64,000 bases of DNA, taken from NCBI GenBank assembly GCA_023958085.1, contig JAMLGI010000002.1, positions 1 through 64,000 of the forward strand. The letters are read 5' to 3'. The stretch comes from Solirubrobacterales bacterium. GTDB taxonomy: Bacteria; Actinomycetota; Thermoleophilia; Solirubrobacterales; 70-9. A model generated the notes under the pieces. That model was not told where the DNA came from, ran no database searches, and saw nothing but the letters and a program-made list of their open reading frames with translations. Within the stretch, counting starts at the first letter, position 1, and each line of letters begins with the position of its first letter. This document shows, piece after piece, positions 1-8,264 of the stretch. Made by a program: the position numbers and the translations under genes.

Positions 1-240
1 GTCGTACCAGTGGGCCAGATACACCGGCCAGTCCACCATCAGGTTGAAAAACTTGTCGATCCCGAACAGCAGGGGTGCCGCGACAAAGGTGATTCGCAGC
101 AGGAAGTAGGCCTGGTAAGCGGGATCCCTGATCCGGTCCGCGAAGGTTGAGTCCGGGGTTCCCGCCACCGCCTTCCCGTTCGGTGAGACGCCGTTCGCCG
201 CGGCTTTCGCATCCGCCGGGCTGATCGTTTCGGTATTCAT
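1..240 (-). CDS. DoxX-like small membrane protein (3' end outside window)
   Basis: Eighty codons are visible; the gene runs off the left edge. The ATG is preceded by GGAGG five bases upstream, a good ribosome binding site. After about 45 polar residues comes AYQAYFLLRITFVAAP, then LLFGIDKFFNLMVDWPVYLA. This hydrophobic stretch followed by G-[IL]-DKF-x-N is common in actinobacterial DoxX-like/YkgB-like membrane proteins. The role is unknown; DoxX relatives are often tied to redox or detoxification. It is divergent from the ECF sigma gene at 359. The family call rests on a short N-terminal stretch and is tentative. Confidence 0.55.
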   Translation of the reverse strand, partial: MNTETISPADAKAAANGVSPNGKAVAGTPDSTFADRIRDPAYQAYFLLRITFVAAPLLFGIDKFFNLMVDWPVYLAHWYD

Positions 241-358
241 CGGTTCCTCCTTTTGGGGTTGTCTGACCTGTAGGTGTCACCGACCGGCGATTCCTTACCC
301 GATCGAGATGATTCAACGACGAAAGTAAGATCGGAGTTGGTCCGGCCACTAACCGGCC

Positions 359-1066
359 ATGACCGCAATGCTGATGAGCCACCCTCGGGAAACAGCCGAA
401 ACGGAGACCGGTACGCAACCGGCGGCCGGGCTCGACCGCTCCGAACGGTCACGTGACCTCCACCGGCGGCTGTCCGGGAGCGCCGGGGAGCGCCGTTCGG
501 CGATCAGCGAGCTGCGTGACCTGCTGCTCGCCGCGGCCCGCCACGAGGTGAACCGTCGCCTGGCGGCTTCCGGGTGGACGGCGGCGCAAAGCGAACGTGA
601 AGACATCGCCCAGCAGAGCGCCGACGATGCGCTGCTGTCGATTCTCGGCAAGCTGGACCAGTTTCGCGGCGAAAGCCGGTTCACCACCTGGGCCTGGAAG
701 TTCGCCCTGTGCGAGGCCGGGGTGAAGGTCCGGCGCAGAACCTGGCAGGGGCGGGAAATACCCCTTGAGCAGGAAGCCTGGGCTCGCTTTCACGCCGCCG
801 AGGGGGCGGCCGAACGGCGGGCCGAGGATGGTGAGCTGCTGGACGCGCTGAGGCAGGAGATCGAGCACTCCCTGACTCCACATCAACGCCAGGTGCTGGT
901 CTCTGTGGCGTTGAACGACGTGCCGATCGACGTGCTCGCCGAACGGCTGGACACAACTCGCGGGGCGCTCTACAAAACGCTCCATGACGCCCGAAAGAGA
1001 CTGCGGGCCGCGCTCGGCAGGCGCGGCCTGGAGCCTGTAGCCCATGAACGGGGGCAGAATCGATGA
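359..1066 (+). CDS. ECF-type RNA polymerase sigma factor
   Basis: A 235-residue sigma-70 family protein. The central part (LLSILGKLDQFRGESRFTTW, then AWKFALCEAGVKVRRR) matches sigma region 2, which binds the -10 element and core polymerase. The C-terminal LTPHQRQVLVSVALNDVPID, then LAERLDTTRGALYKTLHDAR, matches the region 4 helix-turn-helix. The 45-residue N-terminal tail is longer than usual for ECF factors. In-frame ATGs at 368 and 374 are alternative starts, and no clear ribosome binding site separates them. The stop codon overlaps the start of the next gene (ATGA), so sigma and presumed anti-sigma are probably made together. Confidence 0.85.
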   Translation: MTAMLMSHPRETAETETGTQPAAGLDRSERSRDLHRRLSGSAGERRSAISELRDLLLAAARHEVNRRLAASGWTAAQSEREDIAQQSADDALLSILGKLDQFRGESRFTTWAWKFALCEAGVKVRRRTWQGREIPLEQEAWARFHAAEGAAERRAEDGELLDALRQEIEHSLTPHQRQVLVSVALNDVPIDVLAERLDTTRGALYKTLHDARKRLRAALGRRGLEPVAHERGQNR

Positions 1067-1302
1067 ACGACAAGGTGAATCCGACCGACGACCGGGTGAT
1101 CGACCGGGTCCTGGGCCCGGCCGGGCCGGAGGTGAGCTGCGACGACTGCTTCAACTGGCTCGACCACTACGTCGAACTGGAACGGGGCGGCCTCGATGCG
1201 GAAGCGGCGATCCCCGGGATGGCCGCCCACCTGGAAGGCTGCCCGGCCTGCAAGGACGACCACACCGCGCTGCACGACTGGCTGGGCAGAGTCGAAGACT
1301 GA
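1063..1302 (+). CDS. Small zinc-finger anti-sigma-like protein
   Basis: A 79-residue acidic protein. CDDCFNWLDHYVE near residue 26 and HLEGCPACKDD near residue 56 form the H-x3-C-x2-C pattern of zf-HC2 (ZAS-type) anti-sigma factors, with an extra CxxC in front. There is no transmembrane segment, so a soluble, cytoplasmic regulator is expected. It begins inside the sigma factor stop codon (ATGA overlap), the usual arrangement of an ECF sigma with its cognate zinc anti-sigma factor. Redox sensing through the cysteines is inference from the family. Confidence 0.7.
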   Translation: MNDKVNPTDDRVIDRVLGPAGPEVSCDDCFNWLDHYVELERGGLDAEAAIPGMAAHLEGCPACKDDHTALHDWLGRVED

Positions 1303-1316
1303 AAGACGGGCAACCG

Positions 1317-1342
1317 ACCCCGACCGGGCTTCCGGTCAGGGT
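1317..1342. terminator. Hairpin between convergent genes
   Basis: ACCC-c-GACCGG (1317-1327) pairs with CCGGTC-a-GGGT (1332-1342) around a 4-base loop, giving a 10-bp stem with one mismatch. It sits just after the anti-sigma stop and overlaps the sulfatase stop, so it could end transcription from both sides. There is no T-run. Confidence 0.45.
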
Positions 1343-3261
1343 TCGATGACCGGGAACCAGAGACGGAACTCGTCGAGCAGTCCGGCGATCCGCAGGAAGC
1401 TGTCCCGGCCGGGGCCCGGAGGGAGTCCCTCCAGGTCGGCCAGGTCCTCCTCCCCGCTCTCGCCGCTGACGATCCGGTCAAGCAGCTCACGGGAGACCCC
1501 AAGCCGCGGCGCGTATTCATCGGTGAGACCGATCGAGTGATGGAGCACCCCGTTGACGAGTCGCAGCAGGACATCGGTGGCGTCACCGTCGCTGCCGCCC
1601 ACCGAGAGGTTCAGGGTGATCTCCAGAGCGGACGCCCGCTCTCCGTTCAGCTTCACCCCCAGGAAGTTGAAGATCATCGGCAGGGTCATCGCCGAGATCG
1701 AGTCGGGGCTGGCCGTTCCCACCTTGATCGGAAGATCCGGGGTGCCGTTCCGCAGTTCCTGGGCGCCGGTCAGGTAGGCGTTTCGCCAGGTCGCGGATTC
1801 CGACTGGTACCCGAGCTGCTCGAAGGCGTCGGCCTGGAGTTCACGGGCCTCACGGTTGGCGGGGTCGGCGAACACGGCGTGACCCACCAGCTCGGCCACC
1901 CAGCGGTACTCCCCTTTCGCGAAAGCGGCCCGGGCCTTCCCCAGCAGCGCTTCGGCTCCACCGATCGCCGCCACGTACCGGCTCGCGGCTTCGACCGGGG
2001 GCAGCGGCTCAAGGTTGGCCGGATTGCCGTCATACCAGCCGAGATAGCGGGTGTAGGTCGCCTTCACGTTGTGGCTGACCGTCCCGTAGTAGCTGCGGAC
2101 CGACCAGTGACGGGCGAGCCCGGGCGGCAGCTCCACCCGTTCGGCGATCTCCTTCGGGACGAGACCGTGGTTGGCCAGCCGCAGGGTTTCGTCGTTGATG
2201 TAGCGGTAGGCGTCACGCCCCTTCTCCAGCATCTCCCGCACCCGGGCGGAACCCCAGACCGGCCAGTGATGCATCCCGTACATCACCTCGCTCCGGTCGG
2301 CCCAGCGGTCGATCGTCTGGTTCAGGTAGATCGACCAGGCCTGCGGATCACGCACCTGGGCACCCCGGATCGGGTAGGTGTTGTGCAGCGTGTGGACACA
2401 GTTCTCGGCGGCGGTCAGGGCGGCCAGTTCCGGGATGAACCAGTGCATCTCGGCCGGGGCTTCGGTGTCGGGAGTGAGCATGAACTCGAAGGTGAGACCG
2501 TCGATGGTCCGGGTTTCACCGGTGGCAGTGATCGTGTCGGTCGGCGGGATCAGGGTGACCGTGCCGAGCGAAGTCGTGAGCCCGAGACCGGCCCCGAGCG
2601 TGCCCTGTGGATCCGGGGGCAGCAGCGGCCCGAACTGGTACATCGCGCGGCGGGTCATCACGTTTCCGGCCGCCACATTCTCGGAGACCGCGGCCTCGAG
2701 AAAACCGTCCGGGGCGATCACCGGCACCCTGCCCGCTGATACGTCGGACTCCTCGACCACGCCCTTCACCCCTCCGTAGTGATCCACGTGGCTGTGGGAG
2801 TGGATCACCGCGACCACCGGCCTTCGGCCGCGATGCTCGAAGTAGAGCCCGAGCGCGGCCCGGGCGGTTTCGCTGCTGATCAGCGGATCGACCACGATCA
2901 CCCCGGTGTCACCCTCGATCAGGGTGAGGTTGGAGATGTCCATGCTCCGGACCTGGAAGATCCGGTCACAGACCTTGAAGAGGCCTCCCCCGGCAACCAG
3001 TTTCGCCATCCGCCAGAGGCTCGGGTTGGCGGTGTCGGGGCACTCGCCGTCGAGGGTGAAATCGAGCCGGGACGGATCCCAGACGAACTCGCCGGACTCC
3101 TTCAACACCGGACCTGCCGGAAGCGGGGCGATGAACCCGCGGGCGGCCTCCTCGAAGGAGGCCTCATCCTCGAAGTCGAGGTGGCGCACCGAGTGACGGT
3201 GGGCCGCCCGGGTGTGGTCGGTTGCAGGTTTTCTCGCGTTGCCTGGAATCCCGTCAGCCAC
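1336..3261 (-). CDS. Alkyl/aryl-sulfatase, metallo-beta-lactamase fold (SdsA1/BDS1-like)
   Basis: A 641-residue protein of the usual length for class III alkylsulfatases such as SdsA1. Residues 120-161 (GVIVVDPLISSETARAALGL, then AVIHSHSHVDHYGG) hold the HxHxDH zinc motif. The middle (YGMHHWPVWGS, AEYRWVAELV-like helices) matches the alkyl-sulfatase dimerisation domain, and the C-terminus resembles an SCP2-like lipid-binding domain. The family hydrolyses primary alkyl sulfates such as SDS to alcohol and sulfate. I see no clear signal peptide, so the enzyme may be cytoplasmic. The GTG start follows a TAGGGT -10 box by six bases, suggesting a leaderless mRNA. It is divergent from the SDR gene at 3305. 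Confidence 0.88.
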   Translation of the reverse strand: MADGIPGNARKPATDHTRAAHRHSVRHLDFEDEASFEEAARGFIAPLPAGPVLKESGEFVWDPSRLDFTLDGECPDTANPSLWRMAKLVAGGGLFKVCDRIFQVRSMDISNLTLIEGDTGVIVVDPLISSETARAALGLYFEHRGRRPVVAVIHSHSHVDHYGGVKGVVEESDVSAGRVPVIAPDGFLEAAVSENVAAGNVMTRRAMYQFGPLLPPDPQGTLGAGLGLTTSLGTVTLIPPTDTITATGETRTIDGLTFEFMLTPDTEAPAEMHWFIPELAALTAAENCVHTLHNTYPIRGAQVRDPQAWSIYLNQTIDRWADRSEVMYGMHHWPVWGSARVREMLEKGRDAYRYINDETLRLANHGLVPKEIAERVELPPGLARHWSVRSYYGTVSHNVKATYTRYLGWYDGNPANLEPLPPVEAASRYVAAIGGAEALLGKARAAFAKGEYRWVAELVGHAVFADPANREARELQADAFEQLGYQSESATWRNAYLTGAQELRNGTPDLPIKVGTASPDSISAMTLPMIFNFLGVKLNGERASALEITLNLSVGGSDGDATDVLLRLVNGVLHHSIGLTDEYAPRLGVSRELLDRIVSGESGEEDLADLEGLPPGPGRDSFLRIAGLLDEFRLWFPVIEP

Positions 3262-3267
3262 GAAATC

Positions 3268-3273
3268 ACCCTA
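3268..3273 (-). promoter_or_regulatory. -10 box TAGGGT for leaderless sulfatase mRNA
   Basis: TAGGGT on the reverse strand, then six bases (gatttc), then the GTG start at 3261. No Shine-Dalgarno sequence is present. No convincing -35. Confidence 0.5.
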
Positions 3274-3291
3274 CCGGCACTCCTGGGCGAA

Positions 3292-3297
3292 TATCGT
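3292..3297 (+). promoter_or_regulatory. -10 box TATCGT for leaderless SDR mRNA
   Basis: TATCGT, then seven bases, then ATG at 3305. The divergent sulfatase promoter lies only about 20 bp away, so the two promoters share one short intergenic region. Confidence 0.5.
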
Positions 3298-3304
3298 CAT
3301 CTTC

Positions 3305-4006
3305 ATGAGCGACGAGAGAGTCTTGATCATCACCGGGGCAGGCAGCGGCATCGGGAAGGCGACCGCGAAACGGCTGGCCGGGACGCGAAGGCTGGTGCTG
3401 TCCGGCCGGCGACCGGAGCCACTTGAGGAACTGGCGGCCGAGCTGGGCGGGCCGGAGCGGGCGATCGCCGTGCCCGGAGATGTGGCCGAGTGGGCCGCCA
3501 ACCAGCGGCTGGCCGAGTCCGCGCTGAACGGCTTCGGACGGATCGACGAGGTGTTCGCCAACGCCGGCTTCGGTGCCACCCGGGGCTTCCTCGAGGAGTC
3601 ACCGGAGCATTGGCGCTCGATGATCCTGACCAACGTGCTCGGCCCGGCCCTGACGATTCGGGCCACCCTCCCTCACCTGCTCGAACGCGGCACCGGTCAC
3701 TACGTGGTCACCAGTTCGGTCGCCGGCCGGGAGGTGATGCCGGGATCGATGTACTCGGCCAGCAAGCATGCGGCCACCGCGATCGGGGAGGCACTGAGAC
3801 GGGAGTTGCGGCACCGGGACGACGGCAACGGGATCAAGGTGACCCTGATCGAGCCGGGGGTTGTCGACACCCCGTTCTTCGAGAACCGGCCGGAGGCCGG
3901 CCTGAAGGACGACGACATCGCCCGTTCGGTCGCCTTCGCCCTGGACCAGCCCGAGGGCGTCGACCTGAACGAGATTCTGATCCGGCCGATCGGCCAGGCA
4001 GTCTGA
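3305..4006 (+). CDS. Short-chain dehydrogenase/reductase
   Basis: A 233-residue classical SDR. The N-terminal VLIITGAGSGIGKATAKRLA carries the TGxxxGIG nucleotide-binding motif and is followed by a basic LSGRR that suggests NADP(H). The NAG-like motif is FANAGFG. The catalytic Ser-Tyr-Lys set is VTSSVAG and YSASKHAA, and EPGVVDTPFF is the usual post-catalytic loop. The open frame extends to 3212, but ATG 3305 gives a normal N-terminus and sits behind a -10 box. The substrate cannot be told from sequence. The neighbouring genes (sulfatase, SRPBCC protein) suggest lipid or xenobiotic turnover, which is only a guess. Confidence 0.88.
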   Translation: MSDERVLIITGAGSGIGKATAKRLAGTRRLVLSGRRPEPLEELAAELGGPERAIAVPGDVAEWAANQRLAESALNGFGRIDEVFANAGFGATRGFLEESPEHWRSMILTNVLGPALTIRATLPHLLERGTGHYVVTSSVAGREVMPGSMYSASKHAATAIGEALRRELRHRDDGNGIKVTLIEPGVVDTPFFENRPEAGLKDDDIARSVAFALDQPEGVDLNEILIRPIGQAV

Positions 4007-4015
4007 CTCGCGGCG

Positions 4016-4645
4016 GTGGGCCGGAACTTGAAAATCCCGGCGAGAATCCTGATCGGCCTCGGTGCTGGAGCAGCCGCCTGGTTCGGGTTCGGACGCCGGG
4101 CGGTCCTGACCTGGGGCGCGACCGCGACCGAGGCCGAGGGACCGCTTCCGGGCGACGGGCTGATGCCGGACTTCGACGGCGGCTCGACCCGGGCGATCAC
4201 GATCTCGGCTCCACCCGCGGCAGTCTGGCCGTGGCTGGTCCAGATCGGACCGGCCCCCCGCGGCGGGGCCTACACCTACGACTGGATCGAGAACCTGCTC
4301 GGCCTCGGCTTCCATTCCGTCGACCGGGTACTGCCCGAGTACCAGCACCCGGAGCCGGGGGAAAGCGTGCCGTTCGGTCCGAACGAGATGCGCTTCGAGC
4401 TGGTTGATCCGGAGCGGACCCTGGTACTCCGATCCGGTGACGACAACTGGCTCTGGTCCTTCAACCTGATCGAGGCCGGATCCGGGCGGACCCGCCTGAT
4501 CAGCCGCAACCGGTATCGCCTGCCGACTCTCGCCGCCCGGATCTCGATGCTGCCGATGGAGGCCGGATCGCTGGTGATGGAACGCAGGATGCTGCTCGGA
4601 ATCCGTCAGCGAGCCGAAGCGCTCACCTCCACCCCATCGAAGTGA
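4016..4645 (+). CDS. SRPBCC-family protein with N-terminal hydrophobic segment
   Basis: A 209-residue protein with a GTG start nine bases after the SDR stop, so the two are probably co-transcribed. Residues 6-24 (KIPARILIGLGAGAAAWFGF) form a possible membrane anchor or signal. The rest (AITISAPPAAVWPWLVQIG, then GGAYTYDWIENLLGL) matches SRPBCC/START-like helix-grip proteins, whose first strand and helix contain a P-x-x-V-W motif. Such proteins bind hydrophobic ligands in a deep cavity. The ligand and role are unknown. Confidence 0.7.
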   Translation: MGRNLKIPARILIGLGAGAAAWFGFGRRAVLTWGATATEAEGPLPGDGLMPDFDGGSTRAITISAPPAAVWPWLVQIGPAPRGGAYTYDWIENLLGLGFHSVDRVLPEYQHPEPGESVPFGPNEMRFELVDPERTLVLRSGDDNWLWSFNLIEAGSGRTRLISRNRYRLPTLAARISMLPMEAGSLVMERRMLLGIRQRAEALTSTPSK

Positions 4646-4713
4646 AGGAAAGTCGTAGCTATCCCTGACAGGGTTCATCTCGGCGGGATCCGGGTGTGAC
4701 TGCGGGCTTGGAA

Positions 4714-4719
4714 TAGATT
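4714..4719 (+). promoter_or_regulatory. -10 box TAGATT for leaderless lldD mRNA
   Basis: TAGATT, then exactly six bases (ccggac), then ATG at 4726. No ribosome binding site is seen. The -35 is weak (TGTGAC lies too close). Confidence 0.55.
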
Positions 4720-4725
4720 CCGGAC

Positions 4726-5901
4726 ATGCGCTTCTCGCCCGATCGTTCGCTCGGCCTGGTCCCCGCCAACATCAGCGACTACCGGGAGCTGGCCCGTCGG
4801 CGGTTGCCCCGGCAGATGTTCGACTACATCGACGGCGGCGCCTACGGAGAGGACACCCTGCGAGCCAACGTGGCCGACCTCGAACGGATTCTGCTGCGCC
4901 AGGTGGTGATGCGGGATGTCTCGGTCCGGGAGCAGGCCGTGAACGTGCTCGGACAGCAACTCGAGATGCCGGTGATCCTCGGGCCGGTCGGCCTCTGCGG
5001 GATGTTCGCCCGGCGGGCCGAGGTCCAGGCGGCGAGGGCGGCCGAGCGGGCCGGAGTGCCGTTCGTGGAGTCGACCGTCTCGATCTGCTCAATCGAGGAG
5101 GTGGCCGGGGAAACCTCGACGCCACCCTGGTTCCAGCTGTACGTGATGCGGGACCGGGCCTATGCGGAAAAGCTGATGACCCGGGCTGCTGCGGTCGGGT
5201 CACCCGTCCTGGCCCTGACCGTGGATCTGCCGGTGGTCGGGGCGCGCCACCGGGACAGGCAGAACGCAATGGTCGGCGAGGTCGGAGCCTGGGCAAAGCT
5301 GCGGCGGGCAGCCGACCTGGTGTCGCACCCCCGGTGGCTCGCTGACGTGGGGATCAAGGGCAAGCCGCACACCTTCGGCAACCTGACCGATGCGGTTCCG
5401 GACGCCGGCAGCCCGGCGGAGTTCAAGGAGTGGGTCGACGCACAGTTCGATCCGGGGGTCACCTGGGAGGACATCGCCTGGGCCCGGGAGAACTGGGACG
5501 GCAAGCTGGTGGTCAAGGGAGTGCTCGATCCGGAGGACGCCCGGAAGGCAGCCGCGGCCGGGGTCGACGGGGTGATCGTCTCCAACCACGGTGGGCGCCA
5601 GCTCGACTCGGTGCCCTCCACCGTGATGGCGCTGCCCGCGATCGCCGCGGCGATCGGCGATCAGGTCGAGGTGCTGGCCGACGGCGGGGTCCGATCCGGA
5701 CTGGATGTAGCCAAACTGATGGCGCTTGGCGCGAAAGCGGTCCTGATCGGCCGGGCCTGGGCCTGGGCGGTCGCCGCCGCCGGCGAGCAGGGAGTCAGCG
5801 ACATGCTGGCCGGGCTCGGCGCCGACCTCGACACCGTCCTCGGCCTGACCGGCAACCGGTCGGTCGCCGGGCTCGACGACTCGACGCTCTACGACGGATA
5901 G
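4726..5901 (+). CDS. lldD: FMN-dependent alpha-hydroxy-acid dehydrogenase/oxidase, probably L-lactate dehydrogenase
   Basis: A 391-residue TIM-barrel flavoenzyme of the LldD/glycolate oxidase family. RQMFDYIDGGAYGEDTLRAN near residue 33 is the N-terminal signature. PVILGPVGLCGMF and WFQLYV line the FMN site. IVSNHGGRQLDSVPS near residue 285 carries the catalytic His and the substrate-binding Arg. ADGGVRSGLDVAKLMALGAK binds the FMN phosphate. The reaction oxidises L-lactate, or a related 2-hydroxy acid, to the 2-keto acid. Lactate is the most frequent substrate in this branch but is not proven here. It converges with cutA and the two overlap by 13 bases. Confidence 0.87.
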   Translation: MRFSPDRSLGLVPANISDYRELARRRLPRQMFDYIDGGAYGEDTLRANVADLERILLRQVVMRDVSVREQAVNVLGQQLEMPVILGPVGLCGMFARRAEVQAARAAERAGVPFVESTVSICSIEEVAGETSTPPWFQLYVMRDRAYAEKLMTRAAAVGSPVLALTVDLPVVGARHRDRQNAMVGEVGAWAKLRRAADLVSHPRWLADVGIKGKPHTFGNLTDAVPDAGSPAEFKEWVDAQFDPGVTWEDIAWARENWDGKLVVKGVLDPEDARKAAAAGVDGVIVSNHGGRQLDSVPSTVMALPAIAAAIGDQVEVLADGGVRSGLDVAKLMALGAKAVLIGRAWAWAVAAAGEQGVSDMLAGLGADLDTVLGLTGNRSVAGLDDSTLYDG

Positions 5902-6248
5902 TCCGGCTGGCTGACCGAGTCCGCCACCCAGTCAAGGTAAGGATTGCTCCCGGCTTCGACCGGGAGGCAGACCAGTTCGTGCACCTCCGACGGGTGGATC
6001 TCACGAAGCTGGGACTCAAGCGCGAACAGCCTTGGCCGGGTGGTCTTGACTACGAGGAGCGCCTCCCGTCCGTGCTCGATCTTCCCCCGCCAGCGGTAGA
6101 CCGAGCGGACCGGATCGACCAGGTTGACACAGGCGGCGTTACCCGCCTCGACCAGGGCCGTGGCGAGATCGTCGGCACTCTCGACCGGGCAGGTCACGAG
6201 ACAGGTGAAGACGGCCGGGCGGCGACGGGTTGCAACCGACCGGATCAC
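5889..6248 (-). CDS. cutA: CutA divalent-cation tolerance protein
   Basis: About 119 residues. AVFTCLVTCPVESADDLATA, then ALVEAGNAACVNLVDPVRSV and YRWRGKIEHGREALLVVKT, match CutA, a small trimeric cytoplasmic protein with a ferredoxin-like fold, usually about 110 residues. The C-terminal HPSEVHELVCLPVEAG is also typical. The start is unsettled: the frame is open into the end of an acetyltransferase (GNPARVIRSV) without a stop, and GTG 6248 is the nearest plausible start. It may be a natural in-frame fusion or overlap with the damaged upstream gene. Confidence 0.75.
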   Translation of the reverse strand: MIRSVATRRRPAVFTCLVTCPVESADDLATALVEAGNAACVNLVDPVRSVYRWRGKIEHGREALLVVKTTRPRLFALESQLREIHPSEVHELVCLPVEAGSNPYLDWVADSVSQPDYPS

Positions 6249-6790
6249 CCGGGCCGGGTTACCCACCGCGATCTGGCCGGCGGCACATCGGCGACAACCA
6301 CCGATCCGGCTCCGACCGGCACCGTCACCGATGGTCCCCGGGCAACACGGTCGAGCCGGCTCCATCCAGACGTTGTCGCAGATCGTGACCGGGGCGGAAC
6401 CCTCCCACTCGTCCAGCCGGGCGCCCGGGTCGATCGGATGGGTCGGAGTCACGAGGCTCACGTTCGGCCCGATGTTGCAGACCTCGCCGATCTCGATCGG
6501 GGCGATGTCGAGCGCAGTGAAACCACTGTTGATGAAGGTGCCTTCGCCGATCGAGATGTTGCGGCCGAGGTCGCAGGCGATCGGCCCGCGGACCTCCGCG
6601 TCCGTTGCCAGGGATCCAGTAGACGCTCGAGCACCCGTCGGGCGGTTTCGGGCTCAACCCCACTCAACCGGTTGAACTCGGCAACCAGTGCCCGGGCAGC
6701 GGCGATCTCGTCCTGAAGCCCGGGTGTGTCCACCGCCCGATAAGGGTTCGGCAGATCGTCGGGTGGATCGCTTTCAGTGGACTCACTCAC
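6249..6790 (-). pseudogene. Maltose/galactoside O-acetyltransferase (LbH hexapeptide), multiply frameshifted
   Basis: The N-terminus (GTG 6790; PNPYRAVDTPGLQDEIAAAR, then LVAEFNRLSG) is normal for maltose O-acetyltransferases. The reading frame then breaks near 6608, where LLDP continues in another frame as TDAEVRGPIACDLGRNISIG. The hexapeptide core runs through ATHP-like TPTHPIDPG to DNVW and then breaks again at about four places between 6370 and 6260. Reinserting one or two G/C/T bases at each break gives the expected GAGSTVLPG, TIGDG, VGAGSVVVADVPP and GQIAVGNPARVIRSV. Either this is a young pseudogene or the region holds clustered sequence errors. It is adjacent to, and in frame with, cutA. 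Confidence 0.7.
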
Positions 6791-6851
6791 CGCCAGCGAG
6801 GTTATCGCCCCGCGCCGGCCTTTTCCCGATCCGGCGTCCTCCCGGAGCGGT

Positions 6852-6857
6852 TAGTTT
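6852..6857 (+). promoter_or_regulatory. -10 box TAGTTT for leaderless VOC mRNA
   Basis: TAGTTT, then six bases (ccagaa), then ATG at 6864. No Shine-Dalgarno sequence. Confidence 0.55.
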
Positions 6858-6863
6858 CCAGAA

Positions 6864-7214
6864 ATGATCACCGGACTGGATTTCGCCGCCGTGCCGTCAA
6901 CCGATGCCGACCGCAGCATCGCCTTCTACGTGGAGACCCTCGGGCTGCGCCGGGACAGCAAGGCCGAGTACGAGTTCTGGGTGGGAGATACCTGTTGCGC
7001 GATCTGGGAGCCGGAAAAGTCCGGTTTCTCATTCGCACCGCAGACCCTCGCCCACCTCGCCTTTCACGTCGATGACATCGAGGTTGCCCGGAAGGAACTC
7101 GAACAGCAGGGGGTGGAGTTCATGGGCGACACCTTCGATACCGGGGTCTGCCACATGGCCCTGTTCGCCGATCCGGATGGGAACGGCCTGATGCTCCATC
7201 ACCGGTACGCATAG
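6864..7214 (+). CDS. VOC (glyoxalase/bleomycin-resistance) family protein
   Basis: A 116-residue single-domain vicinal-oxygen-chelate protein with two beta-alpha-beta-beta-beta modules. DRSIAFYVETLGLRRDSK and LAHLAFHVDDIEVARKELEQ are the two module starts. MALFADPDGNGLMLHH supplies the usual C-terminal metal-ligand region. Possible metal ligands are His near residue 58 and residues near the C-terminus. The reaction cannot be assigned; the family includes glyoxalase I, dioxygenases, epimerases and antibiotic-binding proteins. It stands alone, about 210 bp ahead of the SigB-like gene. Confidence 0.8.
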   Translation: MITGLDFAAVPSTDADRSIAFYVETLGLRRDSKAEYEFWVGDTCCAIWEPEKSGFSFAPQTLAHLAFHVDDIEVARKELEQQGVEFMGDTFDTGVCHMALFADPDGNGLMLHHRYA

Positions 7215-7426
7215 TCCCGGTCGGCCACCGACCGGCTGCCGCGAACACCTGGGTACCAGAGGAGCTGGACAGTTCAGGGCCAAGGTGTTACGGTGAATTA
7301 CGGATACGGCCTGCATCTTTTTACTGGCCGGAGCACCTGAACGGCGCCGCGAGAACTGCCCGGACGACCGAGCCGGTAACAAGGCGGTTCACAGAGGAGA
7401 TCGATCTCCCGGGAAGGAGTAGCCGA

Positions 7427-8239
7427 ATGAACATGGTGGCCCACAAGGGAATCATCGGATCGCACCGGAACCCCGGATCGCGAACGGCTTCGGCCCTCGG
7501 GCTGGTCGAGGAACGTGAACTCTGGGATGCCCGGAGCAGTGATCCTCGTGCCGTCGACGAACTGGCCGAGCGCTACCTCGCCTACGCCAAGAGCATCGCG
7601 ATGAAGTTCCGTTCCGGCTCCGAGTCTTTCGATGACCTGGTTCAGGTCGCCTCGCTGGGGTTGGTCAATGCGATCAACCGGTTCGATCCGGATCGCGGAA
7701 TCCCCTTCATCGCGTTCGCCTCCCCGACCATCACCGGTGAACTGAAACGGCACTTCCGGGACCGGAACTCGACCATGCACATCCCGCGAAGCCTCTACGA
7801 CCGGATCGGCAAGGTCGACGCCACCGCCCTGGCGCTGACCGCCGAGCTCAACCGTGAACCCACCCCGGCCGAGATCGCCGACGAAATGGATACCAAGGAG
7901 CACGACGTGATCGAAGCCATCGACGCCAGCCAGAACCGGCACCCGGTGTCGCTCGATCGTCCGCCCGCATCTGCCAGCCATGACGGTCTGAGCCCGGCCG
8001 AGTGGCTCGGTGGTGACGACCGGAACTTCGAGCTGACCGAGGAAAGGATCCTGCTCCAGGAGGTTCTCGAGGAGCTGTCGGATCATGAACGGATGGTGGT
8101 ACGGCTGCGCTTCCGGGAGGAGCTGACCCAGACCGAGATTGCCGACCGGATCGGTCGCTCCCAGATGCACGTCTCCCGCCTTCTGCGGCGCATCCTCGAC
8201 ACGCTCCAGGACCGGATGCCGGATCCCGGCACCAACTGA
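7427..8239 (+). CDS. SigB/SigF-family RNA polymerase sigma factor
   Basis: A 270-residue sigma factor with regions 2, 3 and 4. FDDLVQVASLGLVNAINRFD and GIPFIAFASPTITGELKRHF are region 2 as found in the SigB/F/G group. Region 3 spans PRSLYDRIGKVDATALALTA. Region 4 is LSDHERMVVRLRFREELTQT, then EIADRIGRSQMHVSRLLRRI. Such factors run general stress or sporulation-type regulons under anti-sigma/anti-anti-sigma control; no partner genes are next to it. The start is secure: GGAAGGAG lies about eight bases before the ATG. The 212 bp upstream holds no gene. GGTGTT and GGATAC near 7284-7306 resemble a SigB-type promoter, but the spacing is about two bases short. Confidence 0.9.
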   Translation: MNMVAHKGIIGSHRNPGSRTASALGLVEERELWDARSSDPRAVDELAERYLAYAKSIAMKFRSGSESFDDLVQVASLGLVNAINRFDPDRGIPFIAFASPTITGELKRHFRDRNSTMHIPRSLYDRIGKVDATALALTAELNREPTPAEIADEMDTKEHDVIEAIDASQNRHPVSLDRPPASASHDGLSPAEWLGGDDRNFELTEERILLQEVLEELSDHERMVVRLRFREELTQTEIADRIGRSQMHVSRLLRRILDTLQDRMPDPGTN

Positions 8240-8264
8240 CGTTCCCTGCCGTGAGCCGATCCGG

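Noticed and set aside
1537-2739. Long open frame antisense to the sulfatase
   Set aside because: It lies wholly opposite a well-supported enzyme, has no recognisable domain, and reflects GC-rich antisense openness.
7271-7306. SigB-type autoregulatory promoter before the SigB-like gene
   Set aside because: GGTGTT and GGATAC are present, but the spacing is about 12 rather than 14-16, so it is noted only in the gene entry.
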